Of a stretch of 64,000 nucleotides of DNA, positions 44,755-58,039 are shown piece by piece. The position numbers and the translations under genes are program-made. The stretch is from Aurifilum marmelostoma (taxonomy: Eukaryota; Ascomycota; Sordariomycetes; Diaporthales; Cryphonectriaceae), in the NCBI GenBank assembly GCA_027559495.1, contig JAMXSV010000004.1:1105001-1169000 (forward strand). The letters are read 5' to 3'. Under the pieces are notes generated by a model that ran no database searches, was not told the origin of the DNA, and saw only the letters and a program-made list of their open reading frames with translations. Positions within the stretch are counted from its first letter, which is position 1; each line of letters begins with the position of its first letter.

Positions 44755-46082
44755 GCTGAAGGTGAGAGCGTGTGCGTGTGTATGTGTGATGCCGGTTCTC
44801 TGCAACAGTTTATGTGGAGAGTGTTGATCTCTTTCTGTCTATTGCATGATGGTCTTCGCGCTTGTTCGTAGCAGTTGTGTCGACGCAGGGCGCATCGTCT
44901 AAGACATCTCGAGGAGAATCGGTTCGGATATTGTTGATCCTGTGGGTGTTTGGCTCTTCTCCTTTCCTCTCTTTTTTTTTCCTGTGGTTCTTCTTCTCCT
45001 CCCTGCTTATAATTCTGCCTCCTCAATTCATCATTCTCCTCTTTTCCCCTTCTTTCCTCTTGAAGTCAAATGATGATGCAGGGTGGGTGGTGGAGTCAGT
45101 TGTAGTGACGACAATGATGGGTAATGTTTTTGTCGTCGAATGATTGACAAGGTGAAAGTCTTGTGCTGACATAAGGAGATGATAGCCTTGTTGGTGGGGG
45201 CTTGTACAGGGCTAAACCCCTGGCCTTGCCCCCCCCCCCCCCCCCTTCTTGCCTTGGCTCCCCTCCCCTCCTGTTCCAGTGATCCAACCCTATCTGGACA
45301 TCTGCTGGAAATGCGGGGGGATCTTTTGGTTTAATAGTAGTAGATTATATGCACCCATCCAAGTACTGTATGTATACGTGTATTCATATACGTTCAGCAA
45401 TACTTGATTCTGAAACCATGATACAAGAGTAATGTACTATAATTTCTCCTACACACACTATTGCAAAACATCAGCACCTTCTCTTCCTTTATTGCCCATC
45501 CTCAACCCTCACTACACATTTGACCATGACAAAGCCAGCATGACTGGTGGCCCTCCCTCCAGCCATGATGCCCCCCCCTCCCCCCTCCCATGCCCATCAT
45601 GTGCCCAAATACTACTCACCTTATTTGCCACTGGCAATCTGACACCCTCCCTGCTGTTGGTACCTGGTACCTACCCTAAGTACTTTGAGATGTCCAGTTC
45701 AGGCTGCCACACTTCGGGATATCTGAAACGCCCCGTTCAGTCATCTTTACCTCTTCGTCACCTCACCATTCCGTACACGGAGCCTCCCGTGTGGGTGGAT
45801 GGCTTCTGAGCTGTTATTATCCTCAAGCTGCCCAGGTGGGTGGCCCAAGACGTCACAACAGCAGCGCCAGCCTGAGAGGTCTTACGTCTTCCAAGTTCGG
45901 CCCCCTCCTCTGGGGAGAGCCGCCGTCTTGCTGCTCGAGCTGCCTCTTGGACTGTTTCCCTCCTCCAGCCCTCCTCTCGCAGCCTGACGCTGCCTCTCTG
46001 CAGACTGGATCTCTCGGAATGGGCCTCCTTTATTGACACGACCACCACCACCACCACCTTCTCCCTCGCCAGCGCCGCCAGC
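44755..46082. other. Divergent promoter region with a long C run
   Basis: About 1.3 kb between divergent starts. It contains a 17-nt C run at 45229-45245 and pyrimidine-rich stretches near 44975-45060 and 45545-45600. A GAC-CAC repeat-like tract (46037-46058) lies just before the next start. No gene seen. Confidence 0.5.
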
Positions 46083-47536
46083 ATGAGCGAGGTCTATGTC
46101 CACACGTCCAGCCGGCCCCTCATCCAAGGGTGGACCACCACGCCCATCCCCAACTTCACCTTGTCCGCCTCTGGCCTCCTTGTCCTCGCAGATCTCAGCA
46201 CTGTTGCGCAGCGCACTGCCCTCCGCGGCGGCTCCTCCTGGCTGGACAGCCTGCTTCTTGTCCCGGGCCTGCATTACCAGCAGGCTGCCGACGAGCTTGC
46301 CCACGCCGAGGGAGCCACCCAGCTCGTTGCAGTCGAGGTTGATGTGGACGGCAAGATCGTGACTCACACCATCGTGAACCGGGCAGTGGTGAACTATATC
46401 CTGCGCGCAGCCGTCGAGGGCAAGACGGTCATTCTGGATGTCGGCGAGATCCCAGTGCGTTCGCGGAGCTGGGCAGCGCGAAGAAAGGATGGAGGACGGG
46501 GTCAGAGGGGCTTGGTGTACGGCGGTCGTGGCGCCGACAAGCCGGTGGCGCAGGAGCTGACCTGGGCGGCTCAGCTGCTGTACCTAGCCAGCCCGGTGCT
46601 GACATGTGTGGCCATTGTGTTTGTGATCTTGCTTGAAGATTGTAAGTGCAATTTATGCTCTGTAACTATCAGCCCTCACCCTCCTCAAGACTACCAGACT
46701 CACAACTCCCTATAGGGTGGGCGCTAGGCCTTATCCTCGCGCTGATGGTGTCGCGTGGCCTGAACATCGCCGTCATCAAAGCCCGCTCGCAGCCCAAACC
46801 CACCGACCTGCCGCCCCCGTTCAAGCGACCGCCAGCCACCAGCACGCACCCCCTTCCACCGCCCAGGGTCACCCAGTACACGATCTCGCTGAATCCCACC
46901 ACCACTGTGGTCCTGCGCGGCCTGGACGTAGATCTCTACGCCGTGACCACCACGGTCTGGCTTCGGCCCAAGACCCGCGCCGAGGGCTACCTCGAGGCTG
47001 CCGCCAAGCTGCTCGCCTACCTGGTCGCTTCGGTCAGCGGCAATGCCACGCAGGCCGGGAACCTGGTCCTGCTCGTGCTGCTCCTCGCCAGCGCCGGCCT
47101 CCTGGCCCTCAGCAACGCCCGCATCACTGGCCTGCGGAGTGGTGGCATGCTCGTGGCGCCTTCTCAAGGCGACCAGGACGGCGGCGGTGCCGTATTGCCG
47201 GATGGACACTCTGCTGAGCGAGGGGAACATGTGGTTGGGAACGGCAGCGGAGCCGGCAGCGGGGGTGGCAGCGGGAGCGGTGGTAATGATAGAGGCCATA
47301 TTCCGGGCAGTGGCGGGCTGGCGAATGGCGGACGTGGTGAGTCGGACAGCTGGCCGGCCACGAGCGACCTGAGCAGCCTCAGCAGTGGTGTGGAGGATTC
47401 GCTCGAGAAGGGACAGGGACTGCCTGGGGGGATGGTGAGAAGGACATTTCCCTCGGACGATTCCGTCGAGTATGAGGTGCAGCTTGAGACGCAACTCGGG
47501 ACCGTAGAGATCTCTGCGTTGAGGAGGAACCGGTAG
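46083..47536 (+). CDS. Fungal multi-pass membrane protein, function unknown
   Basis: Exons 46083-46641 and 46716-47536 give 459 aa. The intron (74 nt; donor GTAAGT, acceptor CTATAG) interrupts a membrane-associated region. The joined sequence runs from YLASPVLTCVAIVFVILLED straight into WWALGLILALMVSRGLNIAV, giving two adjacent transmembrane helices near residues 165-208. A third (GNLVLLVLLLASAGLLAL) lies near 300-320. The soluble N-terminus starts MSEVYVHTSSRPLIQGWTTT and the C-terminus is Gly/Ser rich with an acidic, disordered end. No enzyme or transporter motif was recognised. The pattern matches uncharacterised integral membrane proteins common in filamentous ascomycetes, but I cannot name a role. 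Confidence 0.8.
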
Positions 47537-50500
47537 GCAGGAGAAGGCTGTGAGACATGATCGGCGGCCTGACAGACACGTGGCTGGCGGAGATCGAGGC
47601 CACTTTGCATGTTTCCGTCATGGACAATGAGATGCCTCCTGAATTACATGCAGCGGCAAAGGACGCGTCTCAATGTGAAGTGTAATGTCCAAACTCTTTC
47701 CCTACTGAAGAAAGCGCTTAGTTGTGCAGTCAGTGCTCAGTACATCCTTAGGTGAGAGTGGCCCTTAATTTGGATCTCGAGTAGAGGAGTCGATGTCTTT
47801 GCACAAGACTTGGTTGAGCCTTTGATGATACCAGTGCCTGTCACTCCAGTGAAGTCTTCTAGTGGAAGACAGCTCGGTGTTCTTTTCCACCGCAACTCAA
47901 TGTCTTAGAAAAGAGACTGGGAGTCTGATGCAAATACTTGTGGCTGTTCAGTGAAGGCCACCTGTGTCCAAGCAGATTTGGTCCCCCTGCATGGCAGTCT
48001 GGTTTTGGTCAACCATATCCTGACTGCGCAGTGAGAAGACAGCTTTTTCTTTTCTTCCGCCACTAGAACGCCGACGCAGACTAGCAGCCTGAAACGCAGG
48101 CTATGTGAAAGTTGGCCCCTACAGGCACTGTCGCTTTTGTACGCATACGTATATATATTGGAAATGATCTTGATTGATTTCCAGCAAAATATGTGTCTCG
48201 CAGTAGGTATGTCCCTCAGAGGGAGACTTGGAGCCTGACAGAGCAGATATTTTTAATGATCTTATAGGCATTATCATTTTTCCATTGAGATGTATGTTTG
48301 ATATTTGATGTGGACGGTCTTGTTTCCTGCAGAGATGATATTTCTCACGGTATGTGTGTCCCTGTAGGGGAAGAACACCTCCTGGAGGGAAGGCATGCCT
48401 GGAGGGGAAAGTCCTTGGGAGGGAGGGAAAAAAGAACGTCTGGAGCGGGAAGGAGGTCAGACTTATATAGACGGGGAGCAATGTGACAAGTGGCTGAGTG
48501 AAGGCGCTCGATTATCCAGCACATGCTCAGATCTCATAGCAAGGGAACATAAGTTCCTTAACAGAGCACTTAGCTATCCTAGTGTAGCACTTGGTCCACG
48601 GCTAGGTGATATAATTTCTCTGGTTCAGATGCTTGCTTTCTTAGCAGTCGCACCAAGCACTGCACTGAAAGTATTTAGTTTTGAAGGACAACAAACTAGG
48701 CAGACGGCGCAGTCCAGAACATGTCTACTAGGGAAGTGATGAATCCAAGGAACCCAATGCAGACCAAGTCAGCAGTTTGTCCTGGACAGTAGACTAGGGG
48801 CCATGATCCACATATACTAGTGACATGATGTGACACTCTAGGAAAAGTCTACCAGGGTGAGTGATGAGGCCTACAGAATGGGGACTAGGAAGCTAACTCA
48901 ACCTAGGTGCATGGTACAGACTAGGTCTGAGCTTTCAGGTGTGGCATGGAAGCCACAGTGCATACAGGGTGGGCATCAGAGATTAGGATGATGATCTACT
49001 CTAGAGCATGCCCTGGAAGATGCCCACTAGGACAAAGAAGTAGCCCAGGACATGAGAACTAGGGAAGCTGGTGAGTTTGGAGCTTTGGTGAGGGTGGAGC
49101 TTGGGAATCTTGGAGTGACACCAAGGTCTTGTGGTACCTGGTTACCCAGTCTTTACACTAGGGTTTATGCTAAGACGCCTGGATCTCCTCGGTGGTTGGA
49201 AGCCTGGGAAGCTAGGAAGGCGTTCGGTCCCCTAGGCAAGGGCTGTATCACACTCACCTCTCAAGAGTTGAACAGTATTCCACTTGTTGGAGGGGTGAGG
49301 GGGACTGCTAAGTCTCCTAGGCAAGGGAACTTATCCTAGAGCTTTGGCTCTTAGGAATAGACTTTATGCATGCATAGCAGACATGATAGAGGATGTTAGA
49401 GATCAACTAAATCTGCTAGAGGGGAGTTTGATGTCCTAGTGAGAGAAGCTTGGGTCATCTTACATGGGAGTGCTGAGCCTTCTAGAAGGTCTGATACCTT
49501 GATAGAAGGACCAATAGGTCTGCTGTGAGGCGCTTGGGCATCTAGTACAGGCGCTTGTGCTCCTATAAGAGGGCTTGGTGGCCCTTAGCAGCACAGCTTG
49601 GTCTTTCTGGTGATGGTGAGGTCCTGCTGTGGCAGCACAAGTTTTGCTCCGGGCCTGTCCACTCAACTAGATGCAAACCCCCTGGCTCCCTCCTCACCCC
49701 AAGTGAGCTTTGGCTCCGTTCTGCCCTCACTGTCGCTCTGGTGGGTTTGGTGGGGACCTCTTCTCTACCTTCAGGTCCCATGGGTGGTTCCTACACTCCT
49801 TCTGCACATGACCATAACACAGTACTGAAGTCCTGTATCTAAATAATGATGCATACCACAGCAGCTTTCACACTGTCGCAGCATTATTTGAGTTTAATTA
49901 TATATCAGTATGTCAAATACACAGAGCCCAGAGAAACTTGAAGATGCAATGGAGATAATGAATGCATGATCCCTGCCATGGATGTTGGCACACAAAGGTC
50001 AACCATTTTATGACAGAAGCCAGGCTCTCAAAGAAAGAAGGAATATTGTTTGCCAGACCACCAACTTGCAACACAATTAATGAAAGAGAATCTGTGCTGA
50101 GGAGAGGGGTAGTTACTATAGATTGATTTGACAGCGTTTGATTTCTTGCAGAAGTCCAGCAGTAGGCCAGAACGGAATCTTTGGGAGGCAGAGACAGGAT
50201 AGTATACAGGAGAACATGATAGGGCGTGAATCCACCACGGAAGCTGACAATGGCTTTGAGGAGGAATTGGGGAGCCAGCTCCGGGACTGAGGCCTCGGAC
50301 GGACACCAAGACGAAGTTGCATATTTACACACTCGTCGCCCGCCATTTTCTCAACTAGGAGCATCTATTTGATTACCACGGAGACCGAGCATTTCCGCCT
50401 AGGACGATGTTCAGGTCCGCCCCGGACGATCCTATTCAGCGCGTCGACAAACGTCTGCCGTGGGGAACATACGATCTGTCTGTTGCCGGCCAGGCTCAAT

Positions 50501-51554
50501 TCTAGATCTACTATATTAGAAGCACTTCAAGTACGTGCACAGTACAGCAGGCCTTGTTGCTCCCAAAGAGAGCCTCTCTACAGGTTTGCCTGGCAAGCTA
50601 CGATCAGCATGGCCTTCGACGTTCATCATGAAGGGCAATTAATGAATCTCACCGCTGTGGCCAGCAATAACTATGCGTGATAGACGGGTTGATGCGTATT
50701 CCATTACTATGGCTGCTTGGTCGGTCGCCGGGTAATTAGCGTTACAGTCCAGCATTACACCTATACCGTCCGGTACGAGGGTTTGCTGCCTACAGGCTGC
50801 GCTAAAGTGCTGTTGTCAAGCTCACTCTACAGCCCCCAGGGACCACCGCTGACCCTGCCGTGTCTGCCAAGCAACCCCAAGACCCTCCAGGCACTGCTGC
50901 CTTACTAAGCTGCTACAGTGCGCTTATGGGAATAGTGCTTGCTGCTGAACACCCCACGCTTCGTAAATAGCCTGCAGGTGCTGCTGGGGTGCTAAATGGT
51001 AGGAATGACGCGAAACGCAGTATGCCCACGCGACTTCTCTCTCAAGCTTTGGATTTTTCAAGACTGATGTCAGCGCCGACTTTAATTGGCATTTTGCGCA
51101 TCGACAACAACCCTCTTTAACGTTGGCCTCTTCTTTTGAAATTTCTTTTCCTTCTTCTCCTTCTCTCTTTCCCCCACTTCCTTGTTTGTTACGGGTGCAC
51201 TTTCTAAAACCGTGCTGACGGCTAGCGTCTGTGTGGTTTCTTTTGACCCTCCTTTCGAAGTTGCCGCCACTCAAACCATTTTGATCGCCGCCGCTCTTCT
51301 TGCGTCGAAGCTCGAACATCACCGGTGCAGGTCGTCTAGAAGGCAGAGTCCATTGCCGAGAAATCCTTGAACTCCTCTGCAGACCTCCAAATTTGGCTGC
51401 CTCTGGTCAAGGATCGTCACTGCCACTTCGATCCGATCTTCATACCGTCCTCGACCTCTCCAAGCATCTGCGCTACGAACCTGCGAAGCCTCCCCCACCT
51501 CCCCCCACATATTTCCCATCATTGCCTCGACGATGCGATTACGGATCTAGGAAC
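47537..51554. other. Long spacer between membrane-protein gene and SEN1
   Basis: About 4 kb. It contains a diverged duplication near 48170-48390 and the CTAG-rich block at 48579-49545. It ends with a pyrimidine-rich promoter near 51120-51180. A few frames of about 100 codons exist, but none has splice support or a recognisable protein pattern. Confidence 0.5.
48579..49545. repeat. CTAG-rich degenerate repeat block
   Basis: I counted 22 CTAG tetranucleotides in 967 bp, mostly as CTAGG or CCTAG, against about 4 expected by chance. Successive spacings are often 18-26 nt. Short sequences recur around them: CCTAGGCAAGGG occurs twice (near 49231 and 49316), and ACTAGGGAAG or close variants occur near 48727, 48884, 49058 and 49211. 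This suggests an old, decayed minisatellite, but no exact unit survives. Confidence 0.55.
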
Positions 51555-54500
51555 ATGGATGAGGGCACAAGTAGGATATATGCGGGCATACAAAGCTCCT
51601 ACGCGGAGTGGGACGATCTCCCAGAGGATGCTCACCTCCTCTGTCCCAAGATCAACGATGCAGATGACGAGGACTACCGCAGCAACGGCCCTCCCATCTC
51701 GGGCATCACGGCTGCTGAGAAGGAGCAGAGGATCCAGGATGGAAATCACCGCAAGGAGCTCACCTATGACCTCTCTCTCCTGCTGGGCATATCCAAGGAG
51801 CAGTCAGGTGGATGGCTCGATCGCTGGAGGGAGAGGATAGAGTCCTTTCTCACCCAGTGCGATAGTTGTATCTTGGCATATCACATGCATCGGAGGGTCT
51901 TCTTGAAGAAGCTGCGAGAGTAGGTCGCGCCCCACCTTCTTGACTGACTGATGTGGACAGGCAGGGCCACGTACTGACACTAGACCTGTTGTGCTCGTTG
52001 TTGTCGTTGTCTAGGTCCTTCGAAGATGGCATTGACGACATTATGGAGCAGAAGCTTCGCCAGTTCGACAAAGCCCGCATCGATCGTGGGCTGAAAAAGG
52101 CTCACGACATTTTCGAAGCTAATGGCGGCCCCATGACCCCCGCGAAGCTGGCGCAGCAAGATGGAACTGCCATCTTGGGCCTGTTCGAGGCCATGTGTTG
52201 CATGCCTTACGTTGCAGAGCCGGCCAACCGACAGCGGTACTTCAACGAAGTATTCCAGGGTGTGCAGTCGCGGAAGCCACTGAGACTAGGGCCCAAGTTA
52301 TTGCCGACCATGACCTTTTTTCTGTTCGAGGAGGACCTGTATCGCCTTAAATTTGCAAGACTTGCATGGGAGTCCATCTCGCCAGAGTCGTTGACCGCCG
52401 ATGAGTTCGAATGGGCGGTGAATGAGTTCCTCGCAGCCGCCATTCGGGAGGTAAGTCTGGTGGATGAGACTGGCACTGGGCTGCGCGCCTCCGAAGCCAA
52501 GATCATGATCTTCTGGGAGAGTTTCCAGCTCGTTCTCAACACGATGAGTGAAGACATTATTCTCCACTGTCTCCGTGGAATGGAGACGCAGACAGATGTC
52601 TACCACCTCATCATCCAGCACTTGCAGCTCTGTAGTTCCGACGACATCCTCCTGCTGGTGCTCCAGACCATGTCCGCGCTCATGCAGAAGTCTTCCAAGG
52701 CCTTCTGGGGAGCGTTACAGGACCTGCCACGTGCCCAGCTGGCCCAGTTCGTCTTCTCAAATGCGGCCTTTCCCCGGCTGCTCGAAGTATCCCTCGAGTA
52801 TGGTAGACTTGTCCACGATGGGGAGGACCGCGTCCCATTCCTTGCAATCTGGGTCAGAGACTTGCTCCAGTCTCTGCAGGAGCACGAACTGCCTGACACG
52901 TGCCAGTCGCTTGCAGACCACTTGTTTCCCTCCCGTCCTGACCCGCGTCTCGCAATAGAAGGTCGGATGACGCAGACCATCGCTGGTCTGTATGCGCTGC
53001 ATACGGCCTTGAACGTGTTCAACAACAGTGCGGCTAAGATCCGCCTGAGCTCCTCCGTTACGTACATCAACCTTCTCATCAACCTCGTTGTCAAGTACAC
53101 CAGGCAGGTCATCAACCCGGCCGCCGAGATACGGAAGGACGACAGGTACAACCTCGGGCTGTCAAAGACGGCCGTCGAGGTCATCAAGGTCGCTTTGCTT
53201 CTCGACGCCAGGACAACCCGCACAGAATGGGTGAGCTTGATGCGTGGAAACAACAAGATACCGAGGACCGTGCCTCGGAATTCAGCTCAGTTGTGGGAGG
53301 GCTTTCTCGAGATCTTTTGGCCGGGGCGCGAAGGCACATTAGACCTGGCAAAGTCCATGATGGTTGCGGTTCATCCCCTCAGCGGTGTTGGGCGGTTTCC
53401 TCCGCCAAAGCGCGAGCAGCTCAAGGACCCTGACAAACTCCGTTTCAACACGGACATTGGGAATACCTCACAGATGATCAGCCGTATGATCGAACGCCTC
53501 AGCGGCTTCACTATGGCTGACCTTGACAGGCTCTGCAGCGATCCACACAGTGGTATGATGCACACCATCGTTGCATCACTCCTGCATAGCGAGGCCTTAA
53601 TTCGCGACTCTGCTGTCTCCTTGATCAAGACACTCACAGGCGAGATCAGTCGTACCGAGGCCATTGCCCAGATGATCCAGGACAACTTTCAGCTTTTCCT
53701 GTCCACCTTCTCTGATGTCGTTCGACAGCTGACTTATAGCAACGAGTCGATGGACCCGTACGCGCCGATGCCGCATATCCTCACCTGCAGTCAGGATGTT
53801 GTCTCTGCTCTGTGTGATACCTCAGGCCTGCTAAGAGCGAAATCACTTTCAGGCATCGAGCATGCTGCGGTCACATCGTGGTGGACGACACAGTGGAAGA
53901 TGATCGCCCACTCCTTCGGACATTTGCGACTATGGTCGCTCGACATGGAGAAGCAGATCCTGGAGGTTTTTTGCCGTAAGACGATGGAGCTGTCACAGTC
54001 CCTCTTGGCGCAGGATGGCGTCGTTGCGTCCGCATTGGGGGGTCAGATGTCTGAGAGAGAGGCCCTGAAAGCCGTCCTCGAACAACCGCGGAAGAACACC
54101 GTCGGCATGGCGGACATGGTCAAATTGCGTGACCCTTACCTGTTGGACATCACAGTCCAGACCTTGGTCAAGCTGCTCAACCGCCTTGCCGAGTTCGACC
54201 TCGAGGTCAAAGAGAAGACTGCTTTGTTGATACGCAAGTCCTGCATCATGGGAAAAGATGGCAAATACGGCGTCATCACCAACATGACCGGGTCGCAGCG
54301 AGCAGAGCTCTTGAAGGCCCTCAGAGAGGAAGAGCAGGAAGACGACGACGACATACCCGAGGTGAAGATCGTGGAGAAACCAATGAAGCAGAGCAGTCTA
54401 GATGCATGGTCCAAGTCTGGCGCCTCCACGCCTCTGTCTCGCTCGGGCTCCTCAACGCCGGCATCGACAAGTCGCGACATTAAGCCCACCGCCAACAAGC

Positions 54501-57500
54501 TCGAGAAGCTACGGTTGGCGAAGGAGAGACCCAAGGCGAGGCCAGAGCCCAGTCGCCTTGATGCGGCTAGTTTTGTCGAGATGAGAAAGAAGGCCAAAGC
54601 CGAGAAGGCAGCCCGCGATGCTGCAGCGATCGCGCAGGCCCAAGCCATGCGAACTGCGCCTGGCGAGGGCTCTGGTTTGAGAGGCATCACTGGAATCTTA
54701 GGCAAAGACCACGCACCGCAGCAGAAGAGCGACATGATGGTCGACAGCTCGGAGGAAGAGTATGATTCCTCGGGCGACGAGGCTGTGGTATCTGGGAAAT
54801 CAAACCTTGATCCCGAGGCCCGGAAACGTGCTCTCGAGCTGGCGGCCAAGAAGATGGGCCCTCTCAAGAAGCAGAAGCTCCAGCGCTCCGCCAAGGACAT
54901 GCGGGCTCGACTGATCCCTCCGATGGAAGTTCTCCACCAGGCCATCCTGGAGTGGGATATCTTCCACGAGGGCAACGATCCTCCCAGCGACACCGCTTGT
55001 GTCGAAGTGTCAAACACGTACATGACTCACCAGGACTACAAGGCCACTTTCTTTGGGCTGCTGCTCTCTGAGGCATGGCGGTCCTTTGTCACTGCCAAAG
55101 ACGAGGCGACGACGAAGCCGTTCGGTATCCGAATTGTCAACCGCATGTCGGTGGACAAGTTCCTCGAGGTCACGACTCTAATGCCAGCCAAGGAAAATAA
55201 GGACCGCTTCCTGGCCGAGGGCGACATCATCATCATATCGAAGTCGGAAGATCCCCTCAACAGGAAGGATATCCCACACTGCCTCGCCCGGATCGCCAAG
55301 ACACGTTTCAAGGGGGACAACTTGGAAGTGGCTTATCGGCTGAGCAGCAGGAACAACCCCATCCTGGGCTTGCTGAACCCGGGTCAGGAATTTAACGCCA
55401 TCAAGATCACCAACATGACGACGATCGAGCGTGAGTACGCAGCTCTGGAGAGCTTGCAATACTTCGACCTACTGGATGAGGTCCTAGGCGCGAAGCCTTC
55501 TCCTCTGTTGAATTATGGCGAGGAGGCTACGGGGCAAGTCATGCAAAACTACTCCCTGAATCCTGGCCAGGCGAAGGCTATCATGAATGCCAAAGACAAC
55601 GATGGGTTCACACTCATCCAAGGCCCGCCAGGCACAGGCAAGACAAAGACCATCATTGCCATGGTCGGAGCACTGCTCACTGGGCATATTGGTATGAAGG
55701 CCGCCCCGCGACCGACAGGCCTTGGAGCGCAACCACATCAGCAGGCCCCAATGAAGAAGCTCTTGGTGTGTGCTCCCAGCAATGCGGCTGTTGATGAGCT
55801 GGTTCTACGGCTCAAGCAAGGCGTGACGACACTCAACGGGGCGCAGCACATGATCAATGTTCTCCGTCTAGGACGGTCGGATGCTATAAATACGTTGGTC
55901 AAGGATGTGACGCTTGATGAGCTCGTCAAGGCAGCCATGGAGAATGAGGCTAGCAAGAGTGGGCCGGGGGCCAGCGATCGTGAGACATTGCATCAGCAGG
56001 CCGGCGAGATCAAGACGCAATTGAATGACCTTCGACCGAGGCTTGAAGCCGCTAATTGCGGGACTAATAGGGCTCTGCAGAACGACCTGAAGCGACAATT
56101 CGATATGTTGAAGCAGCGCCAGAGTCAGATCGGTGCCAAGATCGACGCACTCAAGGACAGTGGCAATAGCTATGTTCGTGAGAGTGATGTCAGGCGCAGA
56201 CGGATCCAGCAAAAGATACTGGACGAGGCCCAAGTTCTCTGCGCGACGCTCAGCGGCAGTGGTCACGAAATGTTCAAGAACCTTGCTGTCGAGTTCGAGA
56301 CCGTCATCATCGACGAGGCGGCGCAGTGCGTGGAGCTGTCTGCGCTGATCCCGCTCAAGTACGGCTGCACGAAGTGTATCCTCGTTGGTGATCCGAAACA
56401 GCTGCCGCCCACAGTCCTGTCCCAGTCTGCAGCTCGGTTTGGGTACGACCAGAGTCTGTTCGTCCGCATGCAGCGGAACCACCCGCAGCATGTCCACATG
56501 CTGGACACCCAGTACCGTATGCACCCGGAGATCAGTATGTTCCCAAGCAAAGAGTTCTACGAGGGACGGCTGTACGACGGTGATGGCATGGGCAGCCTTC
56601 GTCGCCAACCCTGGCACGAGAGCAGACTGCTTGGCCCATACCACTTCTTCGACGTGCAGGGCATTCAAGAGAAGGGCCGGAAGGGCCAGTCCCTGGTCAA
56701 CACCAAGGAGCTCGACGTCGCGGTGCAACTTTACCATCGCTTTCGTGAGGATTACCGCGATGTTGAGCTCCAAGGCAAGGTTGGCATCATCACCCCTTAC
56801 AAGGCTCAATTATTTGCACTGCGAGAGATCTTTGCCAAACGCTGGGGCGAGAACATCTTTGAGCAGATCGAATTCAACACCACCGATGCCTTCCAGGGCC
56901 GGGAGTGCGAGATTATCATCTTCTCCTGCGTGCGAGCCAGTTCCACTGGTGGCATCGGTTTCATGACCGATATCAGGCGTATGAACGTCGGTCTCACGCG
57001 TGCCAAGTCCTCCCTCTGGATTCTGGGCGACTCTAGAGCCTTGAAGCAAGGCGAGTTCTGGAACAAGCTCATTGAGGATGCCAGATCTCGCCAGCGCTAC
57101 ACCAGTGGCGATGTGCTGGCTCTCCTCCGAAAACCCACCGAGAGGGTGTCGGCAAGCACCGCGCCGAGAGACCATGGCAACAGGAAGCCATCTGACGTGG
57201 AGATGACAGACGCACCAGCGTTGCCACAACAAGGGTTCACTTCAGACTCGCTGTCATCAAGGGCTGCTGCACCACCACAACGCTCGATCGGTGGGTACAA
57301 CGAGAAGGGCGAGGTCGTCGATACAGTACCGAGGGGCGTAGGACCGCCTCCGATTGGAGACTCCCACAGGAAAAGGGGTCTGGAGGGTGCAGAGGCTGCC
57401 CCCTCCCCCACACAAGCGTCCAGTAGGTTATGACCCACTCCCATCCATCTTCGCTAACCCTTCCCCCTCTCCCCAACTTTTCTTTCAAACTTATCCTCTG

Positions 57501-58039
57501 CCATCGCCTCTCTCAACCCCGGGGAGGGCAATTCGGTGACAATTAGATGATTAACATGTGCCTTTCTGCTCTCACAGGCCCTTGCAACTGGTTTCAACGA
57601 TCGGGCACGCCTTGACCAGACCAGAGGGCCATCCTCGTCGATGTCTAGACAACCTGGCATGATGGGAGAGAGGAATCAGACCGGCACAAGAGGTCCGAAC
57701 ACGACAGCCCCTCCTTCGAGACCAAAACCATTACCGCGAAAGGCAGTTGACCCGTCTGCCATGGAGGTATTGGGACTTGCCCCTCCTTCGCGGCCTCCTC
57801 CGCCCCCTTCACACCTACTCCAGCAGCCACCGGGAGGTCCAAACAACGGATCGCGGGGCTCACAGCCCAACAGGCCGTTGCCCGGCACATCGTCTGGGGT
57901 AAGTGCGAACTCATCTCTCAGTCTTTAGGGGCCCGTCTGTATTGACATCACATTCTAGGGTGGCGGTCCTTCCAGAAACGAAAAGAGGCGGCAGAAGAGG
58001 AAAGGCCCAGCAGATCCATTCATTCGGAAGCCTAAGTAG
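51555..58039 (+). CDS. sen1: Sen1-type RNA/DNA helicase
   Basis: Exon 1 is 51555-51919 and exon 2 starts at 52015 and stays open to 57433 (1927 aa if it ends there). Residues 1 to about 800 are the Sen1 N-terminal helical domain. A charged, Ser/Lys-rich linker follows (about 880-1050). The superfamily 1B helicase core then has LIQGPPGTGKT (Walker A, 1325-1332), VIIDEAAQCVEL (DEAA box at D1555), VGDPKQLPPTV, QYRMHPEI, GIITPYKAQL, TTDAFQGREC and GLTRAKSSLWI. Sen1 unwinds RNA and RNA-DNA hybrids, ends non-coding transcription and resolves R-loops in the nucleus. Downstream, 57578-57898 and 57959-58039 form a phase-consistent pair ending RQKRKGPADPFIRKPK, which looks like the basic Sen1 tail. However, the obvious donor (57423, GTAGGT) joined to the obvious acceptor (before 57578) shifts frame. 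The C-terminal structure is therefore open, and the span given includes the tail. Confidence 0.92.

Noticed and set aside
43783..44871. Plus-strand frame of 362 codons
   Set aside because: Antisense to the Mgr3-like gene. Its composition (Arg/Gly rich, no ordered pattern) fits a mirror frame of GC-rich coding DNA.
55868..56809. Minus-strand frame of 313 codons
   Set aside because: Antisense to the Sen1 helicase core, which is unambiguous on the plus strand.
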